64,000 bases of DNA. Origin: Jannaschia pohangensis. Its GTDB lineage: Bacteria > Pseudomonadota > Alphaproteobacteria > Rhodobacterales > Rhodobacteraceae. Of this stretch, positions 28,242 to 42,919 are shown in pieces. The stretch spans positions 124,001-188,000 of the forward strand of contig NZ_FORA01000001.1 in assembly GCF_900113875.1 (NCBI RefSeq), written 5' to 3'. The position numbers were made by a program, and so were the translations under genes. Positions within the stretch are counted from its first letter, which is position 1. Every line of letters starts with the position of its first letter. The notes under the pieces are model-generated. The model was not told the DNA's origin and made no database searches. It saw only the letters and a program-made list of their open reading frames with translations.

Positions 28242-29050
28242 CGATTGGCCACAAGCGGATTCGACAGCAGGGCGCGCGTGGCGGTGGCCACGTCGTCTTG
28301 CCGCATCAGACTTTCGCCGATCAGGAAGCAGCGGGCTCCGTGCCGGGCCATGTCGGCCAGGTCGTCGGGCGTGTTCAGGCCGCTTTCGGACACCAGAAGC
28401 CTGTCTTCGGGCGCGCGTCTTGCAAGGGTGCGGGTGACTTGAAGGTCGGTCACAAAGGTATTGAGATCGCGATTGTTGATCCCCAGAAGGCGGGATTTGA
28501 GCCGCGATGCGCGGTCCAGTTCCTCGACGTTGTGGACCTCGATCAGGGCATCCATGCCCCATTCCGTCGCCGCCGCTTCCAACTCGGCGGCCTGCGGGTC
28601 CGACACGCTTGCCATGATGATCAGGATGCAATCGGCGCCAAGGCTCCGGCTTTCGGCGACCTGCCAAGGGTCATAGAGAAAATCCTTGCGCAACACCGGC
28701 AGGTCGACCTCGGCACGGGCGGCGACCAGATAGGCATCGTCCCCCTGAAACGACGGCCCATCGGTCAGGATCGACAGGCAGGCGGCCCCACCCTCGGAAT
28801 AGGCGCGGGCCAGGGCGGGCGGGTCGAAATCGGCCCGGATCAACCCCTTGGACGGGCTGGCCTTCTTGATCTCCGCGATCAACCCATAGCCCTCGATGCT
28901 GGCCTTTTGCAGCGTGTCACCGAAGGGCCGGACGGGCGGCGCGGCGCGGGCGGCATCTTCGATGTCGGCTTGACTGCGCTCGGCCTTGCGGGCCGCGACG
29001 TCTTCCAGTTTGTAGGCCTTGATGCGCTCAAGGATCGTCGGCGTGCTCAT
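28238..29050 (-). CDS. trpC: Indole-3-glycerol phosphate synthase
   Basis: TrpC closes the indole ring in tryptophan synthesis, a TIM-barrel reaction in the cytoplasm. The 270-residue protein has the [13 protein letters not shown] block (about 60-72), the [12 protein letters not shown] block and the [11 protein letters not shown] block typical of the family. The ATG at 29050 overlaps the trpD stop. There is no fused TrpF, as is usual in this group. Confidence 0.97.
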   Translation of the reverse strand: MSTPTILERIKAYKLEDVAARKAERSQADIEDAARAAPPVRPFGDTLQKASIEGYGLIAEIKKASPSKGLIRADFDPPALARAYSEGGAACLSILTDGPSFQGDDAYLVAARAEVDLPVLRKDFLYDPWQVAESRSLGADCILIIMASVSDPQAAELEAAATEWGMDALIEVHNVEELDRASRLKSRLLGINNRDLNTFVTDLQVTRTLARRAPEDRLLVSESGLNTPDDLADMARHGARCFLIGESLMRQDDVATATRALLSNPLVANR

Positions 29051-30066
29051 GCTGCGGCCTCCTGGGTCAGGCGGGCAAGGGCCTGGACCTTGCCCAGGGC
29101 CGCGCCGGTGTCGATGGATCTGGCGGCAAGGTCGACGCCTTCGGGCAGGGTGGTGGCCCGGCCCGCGATGACAAGGGCGGCGGCGGAATTCAGAAGCACC
29201 GCATCGCGGTAGCCGCTGGCCACCCCGTCCAGCAACGTGCGGAACGCCTTGCCATTGGCCGCGGGCTCCCCGCCCATGATCGCCTCGAACGGGTGGGTCG
29301 GAAGGCCCGCGTCGTCGGGTGTGATCAGGCGTTCGGTCACCGCGCCGTCCTGCAGGATCGCGACCGAAGTCGGCCCGGCGATGGAAATCTCGTCGGTGCC
29401 GTCGTGCCCGTGGACAAGCCAGGCCGTGTCGGACCCGAGCGCGCCCAGAACCTCGGCCATGGGGCGGATGAGGTCGGCGGAGAATGCGCCGGTCAATTGA
29501 CGAGTGACCCCTGCGGGGTTGGTCAGCGGGCCGAGAATGTTGAACACGGTCCGCGTGCCCAGTTCGCTGCGCACGGGCATCACGTGGCGGGTGGCCGGGT
29601 GGTGCATCGGCGCCATCATGAAGCAGATGCCGACCTCGGCCAGCGCGCGTTCGGCGACATCCGCGCCGAGCATCACTTCGATGCCCATCTGGGTCAGCAC
29701 ATCCGCCGCGCCCGATTTGGACGACAGGTTGCGGTTGCCGTGTTTGGCCACCGGGACGCCCGCGCCCGCGACCACAAAGGCCGTGGCGGTCGAGATGTTG
29801 AGCGTGCCCTTGCCGTCGCCGCCCGTGCCCACGATGTCGATCGCGCCGGCGGGGGCGGTCACCCGGTTGCACCGGGCGCGCATGGCCGCGGCGGCGGCGG
29901 TGATCTCCTCGACCGTCTCGCCCCGGGTGCGAAGCGCCATCAACAGGCCCGCGACTTGGGCCGGCGTGGCGTCGCCGTCGAACAGCGTGGCGAAGGCGGC
30001 CTCGGCCTCGGCCGGGGTCAGGGGGCGGTCGGGTGCGACATTCAGGATGGATTTCAGGTCAGTCAT
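29047..30066 (-). CDS. trpD: Anthranilate phosphoribosyltransferase
   Basis: TrpD transfers phosphoribose from PRPP to anthranilate. The 339-residue protein has the PRPP-binding [14 protein letters not shown] block (about 80-93), [17 protein letters not shown], and the [13 protein letters not shown] and GPLTNPAG blocks. Its ATG overlaps the trpG stop, so the whole string trpG-trpD-trpC-moaC-moeA is read with 4-base overlaps. Confidence 0.97.
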   Translation of the reverse strand: MTDLKSILNVAPDRPLTPAEAEAAFATLFDGDATPAQVAGLLMALRTRGETVEEITAAAAAMRARCNRVTAPAGAIDIVGTGGDGKGTLNISTATAFVVAGAGVPVAKHGNRNLSSKSGAADVLTQMGIEVMLGADVAERALAEVGICFMMAPMHHPATRHVMPVRSELGTRTVFNILGPLTNPAGVTRQLTGAFSADLIRPMAEVLGALGSDTAWLVHGHDGTDEISIAGPTSVAILQDGAVTERLITPDDAGLPTHPFEAIMGGEPAANGKAFRTLLDGVASGYRDAVLLNSAAALVIAGRATTLPEGVDLAARSIDTGAALGKVQALARLTQEAAA

Positions 30067-30644
30067 GCGGCCACGGGCATCAGATCGATGAAGTTGCGGA
30101 TCAGCGCGTGACCGTGTTCGGACGCGATGCTCTCGGGGTGGAACTGAACGCCGTGGATCGGCAGGTCGCGGTGGCGCAGACCCATGATCATCCCGCTTTG
30201 CAGCTCGGCATTGACGATCAGGTCATCGGGCAGGCCATCACGCTCGACGGTCAGGGAATGATAGCGCGTCGCATTGAACGCGGACGGCAGGCCCTTGAAG
30301 ACGCCGGTGCCGTCGTTCTGCATCCGGCCAAGCTTGCCGTGCACGATTTCACCGGCGCGGACGACCTTGCCGCCGAACGCCTGGCCGATGGCCTGATGCC
30401 CCAGACACACGCCGAACAGGGGCGTGCGGGTCTCCGCGCAGGCCTGCACCATGGCAAGGCAGATCCCGGCCTGATCCGGGTCGCAGGGCCCGGGCGACAA
30501 CAGAACCGCCGCCGGATTGAGCGCCATGGCCGCCTGCACATCCATCGCATCGTTGCGCACGACCTTCACCTCGGGGCCCAGTTCGGCGACATAGTGGACA
30601 AGGTTCCAGGTGAAACTGTCGTAATTGTCGATCAGCAGCAGCAT
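30063..30644 (-). CDS. trpG: Anthranilate synthase component II (glutamine amidotransferase)
   Basis: TrpG supplies ammonia from glutamine to TrpE. The 193-residue protein starts [15 protein letters not shown] and has the nucleophile Cys in [13 protein letters not shown] (about 79) and the His-Glu pair in [13 protein letters not shown]. trpE is not in the window; it would have been expected just upstream, where a divergent gene sits instead. I looked for a Trp-rich leader peptide or attenuator in 30645-30756 and found none. Confidence 0.96.
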   Translation of the reverse strand: MLLLIDNYDSFTWNLVHYVAELGPEVKVVRNDAMDVQAAMALNPAAVLLSPGPCDPDQAGICLAMVQACAETRTPLFGVCLGHQAIGQAFGGKVVRAGEIVHGKLGRMQNDGTGVFKGLPSAFNATRYHSLTVERDGLPDDLIVNAELQSGMIMGLRHRDLPIHGVQFHPESIASEHGHALIRNFIDLMPVAA

Positions 30645-30756
30645 GCCAGTCCTCGCATCCCCATAAGATATATTGCGCCTCGCCCCGGCTTCCGGGTTAT
30701 ACAGGACCAAAGGCCCGGCGAAAGGGTCAAGGCAGAGGCGTCCGAGGGGTTTTGCG

Positions 30757-32406
30757 ATGTTCAAGGGTCTGTTGCTTGGATCGGTGAGTGGTTTGGCATT
30801 GTCAGGCCTGTTTTTGGCGGCCGTCTCGCTTGTCGCGCCGCCTCCGGCGCAATTCCCGCAACGCCCCTTGGCCGCACTTCCCGAAGCACCCACCCTGCGC
30901 AACCAGGCCGAGGCAACGCCCGTTGTGCCCGAACCCCTGCCGCAACGTGTCGCCGCCGTTCCCGCGCCCGCGCGTGACCCCGCGCCGCGCGGCGCGCAGA
31001 TCGCCGAGGCCGCCGTGCCCGAAAGCGTGGCCATTCCCCAGGCCAGCCAGTTCAACCGCCCGCGCGAGGATGGGGCCTTCGTTACCCCCACCACCGACAG
31101 TCAGCCAAGCAGCGTGGCGCGCGCCGCCCTTGCCCGACCGGTCGCTGTGTCGGTCGCCATCGACGGGCCTGCGCCGCAAACCCGAAGCGCCGATCAGCCG
31201 TCATTCGGCACGGTCGCAACGCTGGCCGCCGCCCCCGAAGCCGGAACCGCGCCCAACCTTCCGTCGCCACTGACCGGAGCCGCGCCCAAGACCTTTGCCG
31301 AAATCGCCGCGCCCGATCCGGAAACGGACGCCATCCCGGTGCCCCAGCCCGCCGAGGCGTTCGTCGACCCCGTGAAGGCCGCCGAAGTCCTGGCGCTTGA
31401 GGATGCCAAGGAGGCGGCGGGGCCGGTGCTGGACCTGGCGCAGGCCCTCGTCCCCGAGCGGCTCCAATTGTCCACCTTGCCCACCGACGTCTCTCCCACG
31501 CAGTCGAACGGCGTGCGGCTTGTGACCGGCGACGAGGTGGTGCGGGTGCAACCCGGATCGTCGGGCGTGACCGAATCCGCCGAACTTCCGGCCGAAACGG
31601 CGGCGCAAGGCGCCCAGATCACCATCGGCGAGCCGCGCCGCATCATTCTGGACAGCGAACGTCGGGCACAGGAAAGTGCGGCGGACGAAAGCGGGGCCAT
31701 TGCCGCCGCCGTCACCGCGAGCGGCGCGCCGAACGCCCTGCGCGACAATGCCGCCGATTTCGATGCCAGCGACGAACGCCCTCGGTTTGCGCTGATCCTG
31801 ATCGATGATCCGGCCGGCGGAGTGGACCGCAAGGCGCTGGCGGCGCTCGACATGCCGGTCACCTTTGCCGTCGATCCGACGCGTGCGGATGCGGCGGCCG
31901 TTGCCCGCGTGTATCGGGACGCGGGGCACGAGGTCGTGCTTCTGGCGGATTCGCTCGTGCTTTTCGGCACACCCCAGGATGTGCAGATCGCCGTGACCGG
32001 GGCCATGGCCGCCGTGCCGCAGGCCATTGGTGTCCTCGACAGCGCGGATGGCGGGTTCTCGGGAGATCGTGAGGCGCTGGCCAGCATCCTGCCGTCCCTG
32101 TCCGAAGCTGGCATGGGCTTTGTGGCCTTTCCCAGTGGCCTGAACTCCGGCGTGACGACCGCCGCCAAGGAAGGCGTGCCGACCGCGACCGTCTATCGCG
32201 CCATCGACGACGAAGACGAGACTGCGCCGCGCATCACCCGATTCCTCGACCGCGCGACGTTCGAGGCGGTGCAGGACGGCAGTGTGATCGTCGTCGGCCG
32301 GACCCGCCCGGATACGCTGGCTGCGGTTCAAAGCTGGCGGCTTGGCAATCGCGCCGAAAGCGTCGTGGCCGCCCCCCTGTCAGCAGTCCTGACCGCCGAA
32401 GACTAG
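30757..32406 (+). CDS. Divergent polysaccharide deacetylase family protein
   Basis: The 549-residue protein begins with a short cytoplasmic stretch and one membrane helix (about 6-26), then an alanine- and proline-rich linker of about 320 residues that is probably disordered. The C-terminal 200 residues match the divergent polysaccharide deacetylase (YibQ-like) fold, with RFALILIDDPAGGVD, MPVTFAVDPT and AIGVLDSADGGFSGD. I chose ATG 30757, preceded by GAGGGG, over an earlier in-frame start. It is divergent from trpG. The catalytic status is uncertain because metal-binding His residues are not obvious. Confidence 0.83.
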   Translation: MFKGLLLGSVSGLALSGLFLAAVSLVAPPPAQFPQRPLAALPEAPTLRNQAEATPVVPEPLPQRVAAVPAPARDPAPRGAQIAEAAVPESVAIPQASQFNRPREDGAFVTPTTDSQPSSVARAALARPVAVSVAIDGPAPQTRSADQPSFGTVATLAAAPEAGTAPNLPSPLTGAAPKTFAEIAAPDPETDAIPVPQPAEAFVDPVKAAEVLALEDAKEAAGPVLDLAQALVPERLQLSTLPTDVSPTQSNGVRLVTGDEVVRVQPGSSGVTESAELPAETAAQGAQITIGEPRRIILDSERRAQESAADESGAIAAAVTASGAPNALRDNAADFDASDERPRFALILIDDPAGGVDRKALAALDMPVTFAVDPTRADAAAVARVYRDAGHEVVLLADSLVLFGTPQDVQIAVTGAMAAVPQAIGVLDSADGGFSGDREALASILPSLSEAGMGFVAFPSGLNSGVTTAAKEGVPTATVYRAIDDEDETAPRITRFLDRATFEAVQDGSVIVVGRTRPDTLAAVQSWRLGNRAESVVAAPLSAVLTAED

Positions 32407-32425
32407 GGTCGTAGACCGCGGCGGC

Positions 32426-33256
32426 TCAGCTCGCCGTTTCCGGCAGGTCGATGCGCGCCACCTGTTCGGCGATCGGTTCGACCGACAAGGGATGGGTTTC
32501 GTCGGCATGGTCCGCCGGATCCCCGAGCGGTTGCCAGACCCGGTTCTTGAAAATCTCGAGCGCCGCGAAATGTGCTTTGTAGCCCATCTTGGGCGACCCG
32601 GGCACCCAATAGCCCAGATAGACATAGGGCAGCTTGGCTTCCTCGGCGATGGCGACATGGTCGAGGATGATATGCGTGCCCAGACTGTCGTGGGTCATGT
32701 CCGGGTCATAGAACGAATAGACCATCGACAGCCCGTCATCGAGCACATCGGTCAGGCACACGGCCCGCAGGATCGGGGTGCCGCCGGTTTCGCGCGGGCG
32801 GTCGTCCCAATACTCGATGACGCGCGTGCGGATCGGCGTCTCTTCGATCATGGCGGCGAATTCGAAGATATCCATGTCCGCCATGCCGCCGTCGGCATGA
32901 CGTGCGGTCAGGTAGCGGCGGAACAGGGCGAACTGCGCCTCGGTCGCCCAGGGCGACGTGATCTCGCGGCGCAGATGCGCGTTGCGGTTCAACGTCTTTC
33001 TCTGGGACCGGTTCGGCTTGAAATCGGCGACCCGCAACCGCGCGGACAGGCAGGCGGTGCAATCGGCGCAGGACGGGCGATAGAGCACGTTCTGACTGCG
33101 CCGGAATCCCTGTTTGGAGAGCTTGTCGTTGAGCGCTGCGGCACCCGATCCCTGCAATGCCGTGAACAGCTTACGCTCGCGCCGACCCTCGATGTAAGGA
33201 CAGGTCTGCGGCGCCGTCACGTAGAACTGCGGCGTCAGCGGTAGGCTGTGGCGCAT
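32426..33256 (-). CDS. bpt: Leucyl/arginyl-tRNA--protein transferase (Bpt/Ate family)
   Basis: The enzyme adds an amino acid, usually Leu in bacteria, to N-terminal Asp or Glu and so marks proteins for ClpAP. The 276-residue protein has the N-terminal Cys-rich block (TCPYIEGR at about 20-27, then [12 protein letters not shown]), [11 protein letters not shown], and the C-terminal [18 protein letters not shown] block. The start at 33256 (MRHSLPL) gives the family length; an ATG 63 bases upstream would add an unrelated stretch. Confidence 0.93.
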   Translation of the reverse strand: MRHSLPLTPQFYVTAPQTCPYIEGRRERKLFTALQGSGAAALNDKLSKQGFRRSQNVLYRPSCADCTACLSARLRVADFKPNRSQRKTLNRNAHLRREITSPWATEAQFALFRRYLTARHADGGMADMDIFEFAAMIEETPIRTRVIEYWDDRPRETGGTPILRAVCLTDVLDDGLSMVYSFYDPDMTHDSLGTHIILDHVAIAEEAKLPYVYLGYWVPGSPKMGYKAHFAALEIFKNRVWQPLGDPADHADETHPLSVEPIAEQVARIDLPETAS

Positions 33257-33306
33257 GGGTTGGGAAACTTTCGCAGCTGCTGTCTTGGGGGAGCCTAGAC
33301 GAGCGG

Positions 33307-33343
33307 CCCGGGGCGTCAACGAAAAACACCGTTTCGCCCCGGG
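33307..33343 (-). terminator. Long hairpin after the RDD gene
   Basis: CCCGGGGCG and CGCCCCGGG pair at the ends of 33307-33343, with a second short pairing AACG/CGTT inside. It lies between the RDD stop and the bpt start. There is no U tract, so the role is uncertain. Confidence 0.35.
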
Positions 33344-33357
33344 GTCGGCTGCTGTCG

Positions 33358-33813
33358 TCAGAGATCGGCGGGCCGGTTGATGGCTGCGGTGCCCAGGACG
33401 AGGTCGGTCAGGCTCTGGCGACGACCGGTCGCAAACATCGCGACGACCGAGGCCAGCATCGGCAGGATGAACACCATCGATGCGTAATAGCCCGCAACGT
33501 GCAGGACCGCGTCCCTTGTGTCGAAGCGGAACCCGTCATGGCCGCGAAATTCGATTCCCATCAGGCGCATGCCCCAGGTGGCGGAGCGGTTCGACAGGGT
33601 GGCGGTGCGGTAGACAAAGCCGATGGCGACAAAGACGATCGGCCACAGAAAGAACGCGAGGGTGAGCGTGAAGATGCCCGCGAGGATCGTGAAGAATGTG
33701 ATCAACGCCACATCGACCACCCAGGCGAGAAAGCGCTTGGACAGGATGCCGCGATAGAATTCGGCCTCGTCTACGGGATCAGGCAGTGACGTGGTGGAGA
33801 TGGCGTAAGTCAT
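33358..33813 (-). CDS. RDD family membrane protein
   Basis: The 151-residue protein has the RDD pattern: a first helix preceded by [18 protein letters not shown], a second helix near 45-70, and a [11 protein letters not shown] block before a third helix at about 108-128. RDD proteins are small inner-membrane proteins, some of which work in sodium-proton exchange or transport; the function here is unknown. It follows the DUF2852 gene on the same strand, with a hairpin between. Confidence 0.85.
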   Translation of the reverse strand: MTYAISTTSLPDPVDEAEFYRGILSKRFLAWVVDVALITFFTILAGIFTLTLAFFLWPIVFVAIGFVYRTATLSNRSATWGMRLMGIEFRGHDGFRFDTRDAVLHVAGYYASMVFILPMLASVVAMFATGRRQSLTDLVLGTAAINRPADL

Positions 33814-33840
33814 TGTTCCAGCTTGTCCTTGAAGGGAAGG

Positions 33841-33866
33841 GCCCCGCCCGGTTGCGCGGGCGGGGC
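33841..33866. terminator. Strong hairpin between DUF2852 and RDD genes
   Basis: GCCCCGCCCG pairs perfectly with CGGGCGGGGC around GTTGCG. Only the plus strand has a short T run after it, so on the minus strand it may act as a processing or attenuation site instead of a full stop. Confidence 0.4.
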
Positions 33867-33873
33867 TTTGGGG

Positions 33874-34296
33874 TCAGGCGTCGGACGAACGCTCGTCCGT
33901 GTTCTTGGCGCGGTCTTCCATGAACTGGTCGAATTCGGCCTTGTCCTTGGCTTCGCGCAGACGTTGCAGGAAGGACTCGAAGGCCTCCTGTTCGTCTTCG
34001 AGGCGGCGCAGCATGTCAGCCTTGTAGCTGTCGAAGGCGGCGTTGCCGCTGGTGCGGAAGCGGGCGGGTGTCATACGCCGGGTGTTGCAGGACATCATGG
34101 ATTTGTTGCCGGAAAACATGCGTTTGCTCCAGATCATATAGGCGACAAGGGCGAGGCCGACGGGCCAGAAGAAGATGAAGGACAGGACCGTCAGGGCAAT
34201 CCACGCGCCCTTGCCGCGCGCATCGAGCCAGGCCTCGGTCTTCGACAGCCAGTTCCCCGAGGGGGCGGCGGTGGCGTAGGCGGGTGAAGGGGTCAT
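33874..34296 (-). CDS. DUF2852 membrane protein
   Basis: The 140-residue protein has one clear hydrophobic segment (about 30-55, WIALTVLSFIFFWPVGLAL) followed by YMIWSKRMF, which is the DUF2852 core, and then a long charged C-terminal helix likely to form a coiled coil (about 85-130). The function is not known. GGAGAG precedes the ATG. A 7-bp inverted repeat lies just upstream. Confidence 0.85.
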   Translation of the reverse strand: MTPSPAYATAAPSGNWLSKTEAWLDARGKGAWIALTVLSFIFFWPVGLALVAYMIWSKRMFSGNKSMMSCNTRRMTPARFRTSGNAAFDSYKADMLRRLEDEQEAFESFLQRLREAKDKAEFDQFMEDRAKNTDERSSDA

Positions 34297-34320
34297 GGGT
34301 CTCTCCGTTGTGACGAACCA

Positions 34321-34339
34321 ATGTGAATGTCTTTCACAT
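34321..34339. repeat. Inverted repeat ATGTGAA-N5-TTCACAT upstream of the DUF2852 gene
   Basis: The two 7-base arms pair perfectly and lie 25-43 bases before the DUF2852 start, a position fit for an operator. GGCTTCACATG near 34403 repeats one arm. The regulator is unknown. The gap 34297-34588 holds this repeat and the terminator at 34507-34531, and I see no protein gene in it. Confidence 0.4.
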
Positions 34340-34506
34340 GAACAGAGATGGGAGCCGCAAACCCCTGCTGCAAGGGCTGTCGGGCCAAAAAGTTAACAGG
34401 CTTCACATGTTTTTCGGATTGTTTCGGAAAATCAGTGAATTAGGCGATTCGAACGGGCTTCGTGTCCGATGCGAAAACATGTCACCCGGCGTACACCCCC
34501 TGTACA

Positions 34507-34531
34507 CCCCCCGTACAGACGGGGGGTTTTT
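34507..34531 (+). terminator. Intrinsic terminator with no gene before it
   Basis: CCCCCCGT pairs with ACGGGGGG around ACAG, and TTTTT follows on the plus strand. Both flanking protein genes run on the minus strand, so the terminator must serve an unannotated plus-strand transcript or act on read-through. Two GTACACCCC units lie directly upstream. Confidence 0.65.
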
Positions 34532-34588
34532 GCCCCGGCCCGTTAACCTGCGTTTCAATTCGTCACGACAGTCGGAGCAGGGGGCGGG

Positions 34589-35023
34589 TCAAGTCCGAGC
34601 GGCGTCGGTGCGCAAGGCCGGAAGGAGCGGGGCCACCAATACCGCGTAGAAGGCCAGGTTGCCGACGATGTTGAGCGGCGCGCCCGCCATCACCGAGGCC
34701 GTGCTGTCCAGAATGAGCCAGGCAGTGAAGCCGGTCATGGCCGCACCGACCACGGCGCGGGGGGCGGCCCGGAGTGCGGCGCCCGACAATTGCCAGAGCG
34801 TCACGGCCCAGCCGCAGGTGATGCCCCCCGCGATGGCCAGCACCAGCCGACCCTCGGGCGTGACCAGACCTCCGGCGCCGTTGCGGGGCCAGGTGACGAT
34901 ATCGACAAACAGATGGATCAGCCCGGACAGGGCGGGCAGGGCGGCGAGGGCGGTCAGAACCCCGAACCCCCCGATAATCGCGGCCGAAATGCGCAGGCGG
35001 GTCGAAAGCGTGAGAGATGACAT
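34589..35023 (-). CDS. Four-span membrane protein of unknown function
   Basis: The 144-residue protein has hydrophobic segments at about 12-38, 62-82, 90-108 and 115-135. The start ATG 35023 has GGAGG at good distance; longer in-frame starts enter the neighbouring regulator gene. I do not recognise the family. It is divergent from an XRE-type regulator across 111 bases, so that regulator may control it. Confidence 0.75.
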   Translation of the reverse strand: MSSLTLSTRLRISAAIIGGFGVLTALAALPALSGLIHLFVDIVTWPRNGAGGLVTPEGRLVLAIAGGITCGWAVTLWQLSGAALRAAPRAVVGAAMTGFTAWLILDSTASVMAGAPLNIVGNLAFYAVLVAPLLPALRTDAART

Positions 35024-35134
35024 GGAAACCTCCGTCGGTTGGGTGGATGGCCCCGGACTCGCCCAGGCCGGGTCAGCGGCGCAATTCCCTCGGAGGTAAG
35101 CGACAGGCGGTGCGCTTCGCGGTAAAGAGGGCGC

Positions 35135-35911
35135 ATGAACGATTTCGGACCCGAATTGCGCCGCTGGCGTGACCTGCGGCGGTTGAGCCAGCTGGAGCTG
35201 GCGATGGATTGCGGCGTGTCGCCCCGTCACCTGTCGTTTCTGGAAACCGGGCGGGCGAACCCGAGCCGGGACATGATCGAACGACTGGGCGGCGCGCTGG
35301 ATGTGCCTCTGGAGGGGCGCAACGCGATGTTGCAGGCGGCGGGCTTTGCGGCGCGCCACCCGGTGTCGGACCTGTCGGCGGATCACATGGCGCGGGTGCG
35401 CGAGGCCACGCTTCGGATCGTGGACCGGCACGCGCCCTATCCGGGGATGGCGTTCGACGCGGATTGGCGGCTGGTGCGGATCAACGCCGGAGCCGCGCCG
35501 ATGCTGGCCCCGCTGGGTGTGGGCGAGGGGGACAGCCTGCTGGCGCCGCTGCTGCGGCCCGGGCTTGCGGCGGCGTTCATCGAGAATTGGGACGCCGTGG
35601 GCGCGCATCTGCTGCACCGTCTGCGGGCCGAAGTGCGCAGCGGCGGGCCGCGTCCCGCCCTGACCAAAGCGATGGCCGCGCTGGAGGCGGACCCGGTGGT
35701 ACAGCGCGGGGCGTCACAGGTGACGGACGTCGATCCGGTGATGCCCACGATCTATCGCGCGGGCGACATGCGCCTGGCGTTCTTTTCGACCCTGCTCACC
35801 TTTCTGGGTGCGCAGGATGTGGCGGTGCAATCGCTGCGGATCGAATTGCTGTTCCCGGCGGATGCGGAGACCGAGGCGACCTATGGTTGGGCCCGCGGGA
35901 CGGATCAGTAG
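35135..35911 (+). CDS. XRE-family regulator with MmyB-like ligand-binding domain
   Basis: The 258-residue protein starts with a Cro/cI helix-turn-helix (about 8-62: [21 protein letters not shown] is the recognition region). The C-terminal part (about 90-250) matches the MmyB-like fold seen in many such regulators, with [16 protein letters not shown] and the [23 protein letters not shown] block. The ligand is unknown. The gene probably controls the divergent membrane protein gene and itself. Its end overlaps mnmA by 7 bases, convergently. Confidence 0.88.
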   Translation: MNDFGPELRRWRDLRRLSQLELAMDCGVSPRHLSFLETGRANPSRDMIERLGGALDVPLEGRNAMLQAAGFAARHPVSDLSADHMARVREATLRIVDRHAPYPGMAFDADWRLVRINAGAAPMLAPLGVGEGDSLLAPLLRPGLAAAFIENWDAVGAHLLHRLRAEVRSGGPRPALTKAMAALEADPVVQRGASQVTDVDPVMPTIYRAGDMRLAFFSTLLTFLGAQDVAVQSLRIELLFPADAETEATYGWARGTDQ

Positions 35912-37041
35912 CCGCGCCAGATCCAGCCGCCGCCAAAGACGCGCGTCCCATCGAGGTCGTAGAAGACGCAGGCCTGCCCCGGAGAGACGCCTTCCTCGGG
36001 GGTGAGGAGTTCGACTTCGGCGAATCCGTCGGCCTTGGGGCGCAGAATCGCCTCGCGCGGGGGGCGGGTGGAGCGGACCTTGACCCCGATGTGCCATTCC
36101 TGACGCGACGTCAGCGGTTCGTCCCCCAGCCAGTTGATTTCTTTGAGGGGCACAAGGCGCGTGGCCAGTTCCGATTTCGGACCGACGATGACCTGCCGCG
36201 CCTCGGGGTCGAGCCGGACGACATAGAGCGGGTCGGTCAGACCCCCGATGCCCAGGCCCCGACGCTGGCCGATGGTATAGTGGATGACGCCGTTGTGGCG
36301 GCTGAGTTCGCGGCCCGTCATATCGACGATAGCCCCGGGTTCACCCGCCCCCGGGCGCAGTTTTTCGATCACCGCGGCATAGTCGCCGTTGGGCACGAAG
36401 CAGATATCCTGACTGTCGGGTTTGTCGGCCACCGGCAGGCCGTAGCGCGCCGCCAGCGCCCGCGTCGCCGCCTTGTCGGGCAGATGCCCGAGCGGAAAAC
36501 GCAGAAAATCCAACTGATCTTCGGTGGTCGAGAACAGGAAATACGACTGGTCGCGGATGGGGTCGGCGGCGCGGTGAAGTTCGGCCTTGGCGCCCATCTT
36601 GCGCTGGATGTAGTGGCCCGTCGCCATGCAATCGGCGTCGAGGTCGCGGGCGGTTTCCAGCAGGTCGCGGAACTTGACCCGTTCGTTGCAGCGGATGCAG
36701 GGCACGGGGGTCGCGCCGCCCAGGTAGGCGTCGGCGAATTCGTCGATCACCGCCTCGCGGAAGGTGTTTTCGTAATCGAGCACATAATGCGGAAAACCCA
36801 TGGTTTCCGCGACCCTGCGGGCATCGTGGATGTCGCGGCCGGCGCAGCAGGCCCCCTTTTTCGCGAGGGCCGCGCCATGGTCGTAGAGCTGGAGCGTGAC
36901 GCCCACGACGTCATAGCCTTCCTCGGCCAGTTGGGCGGCCACGACCGAGCTGTCGACGCCGCCGGACATGGCGACGACGACGCGGGTATCTGCGGGGGCC
37001 TTGGCGATCCCGAGGCTGTTGACTTGGGTGTCGAGGGACAT
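35905..37041 (-). CDS. mnmA: tRNA-specific 2-thiouridylase MnmA
   Basis: MnmA puts sulfur on U34 of tRNAs for Lys, Glu and Gln. The 378-residue protein has the PP-loop [10 protein letters not shown] (about 26-35), the catalytic Cys pair in [12 protein letters not shown] (about 115) and [10 protein letters not shown] (about 212), and the [11 protein letters not shown]-like block [14 protein letters not shown]. An N-terminal extension of about 20 residues precedes the PP-loop. Confidence 0.96.
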   Translation of the reverse strand: MSLDTQVNSLGIAKAPADTRVVVAMSGGVDSSVVAAQLAEEGYDVVGVTLQLYDHGAALAKKGACCAGRDIHDARRVAETMGFPHYVLDYENTFREAVIDEFADAYLGGATPVPCIRCNERVKFRDLLETARDLDADCMATGHYIQRKMGAKAELHRAADPIRDQSYFLFSTTEDQLDFLRFPLGHLPDKAATRALAARYGLPVADKPDSQDICFVPNGDYAAVIEKLRPGAGEPGAIVDMTGRELSRHNGVIHYTIGQRRGLGIGGLTDPLYVVRLDPEARQVIVGPKSELATRLVPLKEINWLGDEPLTSRQEWHIGVKVRSTRPPREAILRPKADGFAEVELLTPEEGVSPGQACVFYDLDGTRVFGGGWIWRGY

Positions 37042-37104
37042 GGGTTTCTCCGGCGGAGGTCGCGGTCAGATATAGGAAAATCCGAACTATTCACAAGGCA
37101 AGGC

Positions 37105-37120
37105 TTCACCCGCGCTTAAC
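37105..37120. promoter_or_regulatory. CtrA-like site upstream of sciP
   Basis: TTCA-CCCGCGC-TTAAC matches the CtrA pattern with one mismatch, 54 bases before the sciP ATG. In Caulobacter sciP is a CtrA target. Confidence 0.5.
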
Positions 37121-37173
37121 CGATTGCCGCCAAGACCGCCTCAGATTGAACGGCAAGCCGAATGGAGGGCGCC

Positions 37174-37452
37174 ATGTATCTGAGGAAAGGGCCCGGTCCC
37201 CGCATCGTCACGCTGCCCGATGGGACGCAGATGACGCGCGCCGATCTGCCACCCGATGGCACGACGCGTTGGGTCGCCCGTCGCAAGGAAGCGGTGGTGC
37301 GCGGGGTGCAGGCCGGGCTTCTGACGCGGGAGGAAGCGATAGAGCGCTATGAGTTGTCGGACGAGGAATTCGACAGTTGGGAACAGGCGATGAATTCGCA
37401 TGGGACGAACGGGTTGAAGACGACACTGCTTCAGCATTTCCGACAATCTTAA
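37174..37452 (+). CDS. sciP: CtrA inhibitor SciP (DUF1153)
   Basis: SciP binds CtrA, and DNA, and blocks CtrA-driven transcription at a set stage of the cell cycle. The 92-residue protein shows the DUF1153 pattern: PDGTQMTRADLPP (about 15-27), TTRWVARRKEAVV, and the helix-turn-helix LLTREEAIERYELSDEEFDSW (about 50-70). GGAGGG stands before the ATG at 37174; an ATG 12 bases earlier lacks this. It is directly upstream of ctrA on the same strand. Confidence 0.92.
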   Translation: MYLRKGPGPRIVTLPDGTQMTRADLPPDGTTRWVARRKEAVVRGVQAGLLTREEAIERYELSDEEFDSWEQAMNSHGTNGLKTTLLQHFRQS

Positions 37453-37480
37453 TTTGTAAGTTTTTCACGCCCCGTTCATA

Positions 37481-37499
37481 GTAACGATAAGTTAACCAT
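37481..37499. promoter_or_regulatory. CtrA binding site upstream of ctrA
   Basis: GTAA-CGATAAG-TTAACCAT combines the TTAA-N7-TTAAC pattern (one mismatch) with the perfect half site TTAACCAT, 48 bases before the ctrA ATG. This fits autoregulation. Confidence 0.65.
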
Positions 37500-37546
37500 T
37501 TGGGCGAATGCTTGGCGAAGTCCCTGAGACCCTCCCGGAGAGAGCC

Positions 37547-42805
<5,259 letters not shown>

Positions 42806-42842
42806 GGACGATAAGCGGAACAAATGCAGTTTGTTCGCTAAT

Positions 42843-42857
42843 GTTCTTAAAAAGTTC
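42843..42857 (+). promoter_or_regulatory. SOS box upstream of a small membrane-peptide gene
   Basis: GTTC-TTAAAAA-GTTC is a perfect alphaproteobacterial LexA operator. A further GTTC six bases before it (42833-42836) belongs to a 7-bp palindrome GAACAAA-TGCAG-TTTGTTC (42818-42836). The box lies 38 bases after the recG stop and 63 bases before the small ORF. Confidence 0.8.
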
Positions 42858-42919
42858 TTTACTTCGGAAAGCCGGTGTGAGAACAAAGTGACAACAGAGC
42901 AGCAAGCAAGGAGGTCAAA

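Noticed and set aside
30645-30756. Tryptophan attenuator before trpG
   Set aside because: No Trp-rich leader peptide and no alternative hairpins with a U tract.
34445-34475. Possible tRNA T-arm (GATTCGAAC)
   Set aside because: Flanking bases do not form a T-stem or acceptor stem on either strand.
34543-34557. CtrA-like site TTAA-N7-TTCA
   Set aside because: One mismatch and located after the membrane protein gene's stop codon, where it is unlikely to control a start.
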